Part shown: positions 63,870 to 64,000 of the stretch, in pieces
How positions within the stretch are numbered: position 1 is the first letter of the stretch
How the letters are laid out: each line of letters opens with the position of its first letter
NCBI GenBank assembly: GCA_023053545.1
Contig: JAKZAN010000006.1
Span: 1,431,001 to 1,495,000 of the forward strand
Direction: 5' to 3'
Length of the DNA: 64,000 bases
Source of the DNA: Lepidurus packardi
Taxonomy: Eukaryota > Arthropoda > Branchiopoda > Notostraca > Triopsidae
Translations under genes and position numbers: made by a program
Notes under the pieces: generated by a model
What the model saw: the letters and a program-made list of their open reading frames with translations, nothing else
Databases searched by the model: none
What the model was told of the DNA's origin: nothing

Positions 63870-64000
63870 CTGCTTTAAAACAGGGCGACGCCTTCACATG
63901 GACCGGCATTCTACCACTCTTCTCACAAGACCAAACTTCCTACGGCAACGCCCCAGCGCCAGTGCAGCTGTTCTTAGGAACATCACCGCGCTTGCGCACG
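63870..64000 (+). CDS. Possible partial coding exon running off the window
   Basis: A pyrimidine-rich acceptor (cttctgcag) is followed by 131 bases that stay open to the window end in one frame (ALKQGDAFTWTGILPLFSQD... ending LFLGTSPRLRT). The base composition is GC-richer than the surroundings, as coding exons here are. No family recognised; it could be chance. Confidence 0.3.

Overview
This is animal nuclear DNA, most likely from a pancrustacean arthropod (a cladoceran- or copepod-like crustacean is the best guess). Supporting signs are spliceosomal introns of mostly 50-100 bp, AT-rich intergenic DNA, clear metazoan orthologues (HMCES, SLC39A9, SIVA1, a SIPA1-like RapGAP, SNW1, ADRM1, PI4KB, MRPS28, CKS1), an LRR protein of the kind labelled 'Oplophorus-luciferin 2-monooxygenase non-catalytic subunit' in crustaceans, and a chemoreceptor-like multi-pass protein. 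Species assignment is inference. Exon structures were read by eye from splice signals, reading phase and family similarity.

Layout. 1-2342: two tandem EndoU-type endoribonuclease genes (+). 2601-3603: three units of a 335-bp direct repeat; the third carries the 3' end of the next gene. 3425-12866 (-): a 3,113-residue DUF6606/DUF3638/DUF3645 protein with a SecA-like P-loop ATPase core and only one intron. 14598-16671 (+): CKS1, whose last intron is GC-AG and hosts a complete trihelix/Myb-SANT-like gene on the opposite strand (14972-16223). 16841-18234 (-) HMCES and 18808-20008 (+) SLC39A9 are head to head. 20373-21036 (+) is SIVA1. 21682-28426 (-) is the SIPA1-like RapGAP. 32039-34091 (+) is SNW1. 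34575-35929 (-) is a gustatory-receptor-like gene. 37366-44401 (+) is a 15-exon, 1,531-residue type II transmembrane mosaic serine protease. 44777-45436 (-) is MRPS28 and 45813-46997 (-) the LRR protein. 52313-53673 (+) is ADRM1, with a second GC-AG intron. 54714-58548 (-) is PI4KB. 59982-60797 is a non-autonomous pogo/Tigger-like DNA transposon. The last 131 bases may be the start of an exon that runs off the window.

The genes do not form an operon-like pathway; most are unrelated housekeeping functions (cell cycle, splicing, proteasome, DNA-crosslink repair, zinc transport, phosphoinositide signalling, mitochondrial translation). The least understood item is the giant DUF3638-family ATPase. 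It has an unusual gene structure, recent tandem amplification of its terminal codons, and two RNA-cleaving EndoU genes beside it. Any functional link to EndoU is speculation.
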